In this document: positions 36,722 to 38,465 of the stretch, piece after piece | Position numbering within the stretch: the first letter of the stretch is position 1 | How the letters are laid out: each line of letters starts with the position of its first letter | DNA from: Methanobacteriota archaeon | Lineage (GTDB): Archaea; Thermoplasmatota; E2; JACPAO01; JAHWKR01 | NCBI GenBank assembly: GCA_019347805.1 | Contig: JAHWKR010000034.1 | Span: forward strand, 1-38,465 | Reading direction: 5' to 3' | Length of the DNA stretch: 38,465 bases | Made by a program: the position numbers and the translations under genes | The notes under the pieces: generated by a model | Databases searched by the model: none | What the model was told of the DNA's origin: nothing | The model's input: only the letters and a program-made list of their open reading frames with translations

Positions 36722-37285
36722 CTAGACGAGCCACGGGTTCTTCTGGACCACAGGAAGCCTGCGCCAGGCGCGGCCGAAACCGAGGTGACGACCGGCACCC
36801 CCGAGTGCGAGCGCGACCATCGCGATGGCGTAGACGATGTGGTCGTCGAGGAACGGGTTGATCTCGCCCGGGAGCACTGCGCTCCACATGAGCGCCATCA
36901 GGACGGCCCCGGAGGCGGCGGCGATGCGCATACCGGTCCCCAGCAAGAAGGCAAGGCCGATGCCGAGAAGGCCGATCATGAAGAGCCAGTCGACGACGGG
37001 GTTCCCGGCAAGCGACCGGTAGAACCCAGCGAGGGGGCCGCTCGTTCCGAAATTGAGGAAACCGAAGGTGGGCGAGCCGCCGTGCATCCAAGCGTTCGCG
37101 CGTTCGGTGGCATAGCCGAGGCCGAAGGTCTTGTCCAGGAAGGCCCACAGGAAGATCCACCCGAACGCCACGCGCAGGATGCCGATGGCGGTCTGGAACG
37201 GGGTCCCGGGCAGCGCGAAGAGCGTCGAGTGGACGCGGCTAGTGCGGGTCTCGGTGCGGGAGTCGGGCATTGATGGTTCACCCAT
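36722..37285 (-). CDS. DoxX/DoxD-like membrane protein
   Basis: A 187-residue protein with four hydrophobic helices. FGWIFLWAFLDKTFGLGYAT, followed by AWMHGGSPTFGFLNFG, and then INPFLDDHIVYAIAMVALAL are characteristic of the DoxX/TQO small-subunit DoxD-like family, several members of which take part in thiosulfate or quinone redox chemistry in archaea. No thiosulfate enzyme lies nearby, so that role is not shown. The ATG at 37285 is supported by a TATA-like GGATATGG on the minus strand (37307-37314) 22-29 bases upstream. Confidence 0.8.
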   Translation of the reverse strand: MGEPSMPDSRTETRTSRVHSTLFALPGTPFQTAIGILRVAFGWIFLWAFLDKTFGLGYATERANAWMHGGSPTFGFLNFGTSGPLAGFYRSLAGNPVVDWLFMIGLLGIGLAFLLGTGMRIAAASGAVLMALMWSAVLPGEINPFLDDHIVYAIAMVALALGGAGRHLGFGRAWRRLPVVQKNPWLV

Positions 37286-37306
37286 GGCCAGGTTCGGCGC
37301 CGTGGT

Positions 37307-37369
37307 CCATATCCCCAGGGCCTGATTCTCAGGAGTGATTGTCGCCCCTGAGGGAGACTATTAAAAGAA
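37307..37369. promoter_or_regulatory. Divergent promoter region of DoxD-like and PP2C genes
   Basis: Holds GGATATGG (minus strand, 37307-37314) for the DoxD-like gene and ATTAAAAG (37360-37367, plus strand) for the phosphatase gene. Between them CCTGA or TCAGG occurs at 37321-37325, 37329-37333 and 37347-37351, which pair as CTCAGG/CCTGAG across 13 bases. These could be an operator for both genes. Confidence 0.4.
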
Positions 37370-37483
37370 AGCGGCACGCGGGAGACATGTCTGGCCTCTT
37401 CATGGCCGTGCGCGGCCTGCAACAGAGTGGCTACCTTAGGGAAAAACACAAGAGCCTCCCACCGTGCATGTACCGTGGCCGGT

Positions 37484-38188
37484 ATGGTCCCGATCCCGGA
37501 GAGCAGCAGTTCACCCCATCAGGAGACACACCAGGTCGGCCCCTGGCGTGTCGTCGTCCGAAGTGACGTGGGATTGGCACGGAGCCGGCTCGAGGACGCC
37601 TGGAAGGTCGTCAAAGGCCTCACGATGGGTGGCCGACCGGTCGATGCGTTCGCTGTCTTCGATGGCCTGGGGGGTCTTCCCTACGGCCAGGAGGCGGCAT
37701 GGGCCGCTGCGGACGCCCTTGGTCGTGTCGTCGCCGCGTCGACCGGACCGGATGATGTCCTGCCGGCCCTGAACAAGGTCGTGCGCGAGACCGGCGGTGC
37801 CACCACGGCGGTGGTGGCGCTCATGTACGACGATGAGCCGGGACACGGTGTGCTTCTTTGCGTCGGCGACAGTGCGGCCTACATGCGGGACGCGGAGGGC
37901 CGTCTCCAGATCCTCAACCCCAAGGATTCGGTCGGTCCGCACGTCCTATCTGATTTTCTGGGCAATCTCAACATGAAGGGCCATCGCCGCCCGATCGAGG
38001 TCCCGGTGGATGGCTCGCTCATGCTGTGCACGGACGGCGTCGACGGTGTCGCCGACCCGGCCCGCCTGTCGACTGTGCTCGGTGCGAACGGGACGGCTCC
38101 GGTCAAGGCCATCGACGCGCTCTTTTCGGAGATCCATGACCGTGGCGCCCCGGACAACGCCACCGCCGTGGTCGCCTATCGCGCCTGA
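37484..38188 (+). CDS. PP2C-type serine/threonine phosphatase
   Basis: A 234-residue metal-dependent phosphatase. Motifs are VRSDVGLARSRLEDAWKV with the RxxxEDA metal region, FDGLGG (DGxGG with the key metal Asp), VGDSAAYM, CTDGVDG and GAPDNATAVV (the DN metal pair). The length is that of the minimal catalytic domain, so this may be a stand-alone enzyme that removes phosphate from Ser/Thr. The ATG at 37484 is the first start that leaves only about 18 residues before the domain; a GTG at 37427 is in frame. The leader would be long (about 95 bases) if the TATA-like box at 37360-37367 is used. Its end overlaps the end of the convergent HAD gene by 13 bases. No kinase gene is in the window. Confidence 0.88.
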   Translation: MVPIPESSSSPHQETHQVGPWRVVVRSDVGLARSRLEDAWKVVKGLTMGGRPVDAFAVFDGLGGLPYGQEAAWAAADALGRVVAASTGPDDVLPALNKVVRETGGATTAVVALMYDDEPGHGVLLCVGDSAAYMRDAEGRLQILNPKDSVGPHVLSDFLGNLNMKGHRRPIEVPVDGSLMLCTDGVDGVADPARLSTVLGANGTAPVKAIDALFSEIHDRGAPDNATAVVAYRA

Positions 38189-38465
38189 GCGAAAAGTCGT
38201 GCGATACGCGCTCCCACCGTTTCATGGTCGGCGACGACCGTGTCCGCGCCGGCCGCGTCTAGCGCCTCGGTCGGCATCGTGGTGGTGATGCCGATGACAT
38301 GCCCGTATCCTGCGGCCTTGGCACTCTGCACGCCCCGCACGGCGTTCTCGACGGCGACGCATTCGACGGGCCCGACACCGAGCGCCTCGGCCGCTTTCTG
38401 GTACGGCTCCGGGTGTGGCTTGTCCTCACTGTAAGCGTCCTGGGCCAATACGGCGTCGAGACGTG
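38176..38465 (-). CDS. HAD hydrolase (sugar-phosphatase like), 3' part
   Basis: The reading frame runs off the right edge, so the N-terminal half with motif I is missing. The visible part, SEDKPHPEPYQKAAEALGVGPVECVAVENAVRGVQSAKAAG, contains the motif III Lys and motif IV region of HAD subfamily IA, with the Val-Glu-Asn-(S/A)-x-x-Gly pattern of the beta-phosphoglucomutase/sugar-phosphatase branch. Final strand GYGHVIGITTT and the tail are typical. The function cannot be refined until the rest is seen. Confidence 0.8.
   Translation of the reverse strand, partial: RLDAVLAQDAYSEDKPHPEPYQKAAEALGVGPVECVAVENAVRGVQSAKAAGYGHVIGITTTMPTEALDAAGADTVVADHETVGARIARLFAQAR

Noticed and set aside
37387..37566. 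Short frame starting at an ATG 20-27 bases after a TATA-like box before the PP2C gene
   Set aside because: It ends inside the PP2C gene in another frame and has no recognisable features, though the promoter spacing is suggestive.
1..38465. CRISPR arrays, insertion sequences or prophage
   Set aside because: I saw no regularly spaced repeat array, no transposase or integrase and no terminal inverted repeats of insertion type.

Overview
The window is a high-GC (about two thirds G+C), densely coded stretch of an archaeal chromosome, most likely euryarchaeal and perhaps of the Thermoplasmatota lineage. The archaeal assignment rests on gene content: ribosomal proteins S17e and L10e, RNase P component 4, a Dph2-type diphthamide enzyme, archaeal riboflavin synthase (RibC) with a RibL-type FAD synthetase, an MfnA-type PLP decarboxylase, an archaeal hypoxanthine PRTase and a METTL5-like methyltransferase. 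It also rests on signals: many genes have a TATA-like box 24-35 bases before the start codon, which implies leaderless or nearly leaderless mRNAs. The ribosomal protein genes instead have about 60-base leaders with GGAGG-type ribosome binding sites. GTG and TTG starts and 4-base start/stop overlaps are common. The lineage below archaeon is inference.

Layout. 1-2118: end of a beta carbonic anhydrase, a HAD hydrolase and a lipoprotein. 2253-4826: a membrane protein with a zinc ribbon, then purE-purK. 5135-10640: rps17e, then a riboflavin/FAD run (ribB-ribL-ribC-ribH) continuing into an eIF2B-like protein and an aminotransferase. 10735-13429: a rhomboid protease and NOG1-like GTPase, divergent from RNase P component 4 and a CRM-domain RNA-binding protein. 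13426-16784: a CPA2 antiporter with two RCK_C-like domains, and a HAD hydrolase. 17147-20006: an SNF2 ATPase and an overlapping coiled-coil partner that looks like the detached C-terminal part of a RapA/HepA-type protein. 20278-25077: an RCK-DHH-DHHA1 fusion, an LVIVD-type lipoprotein, an EamA transporter and a MazEF-type toxin-antitoxin pair. 25086-26828: a sensor kinase with an extracytoplasmic solute-binding domain. 27102-31522: L10e, MfnA-type decarboxylase, hypoxanthine PRTase, Dph2 and the METTL5-like enzyme. 31523-32169: a mostly non-coding stretch with four consecutive strong hairpins and one small leaderless gene. 32170-34242: class II FBP aldolase and a 6-phosphofructokinase with PPi-type signature residues. 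34366-38465: a zinc-ribbon protein, a wHTH regulator with a DUF7521-like membrane partner, a lipoprotein, a DoxD-like protein, a PP2C phosphatase and a truncated HAD gene.

How the genes fit together. The rib run covers DHBP formation, lumazine and riboflavin formation and the FMN-to-FAD step, behind a promoter with repeated and palindromic elements that look like an operator. PurE/PurK supply CAIR for purine synthesis, and the PRTase salvages purines. The PFK and aldolase form a glycolytic pair of bacterial type. Two genes in different places suggest K+/c-di-AMP control (RCK_C antiporter and RCK-DHH protein), but this is inference.

The least explained elements are the hairpin array at 31553-31766, the unusually long disordered extensions on the riboflavin enzymes (195 residues on lumazine synthase), the split SNF2 system and the RCK-DHH fusion with its Arg/Glu/Lys-rich tail. 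I found no CRISPR array, insertion sequence, rRNA or convincing tRNA.
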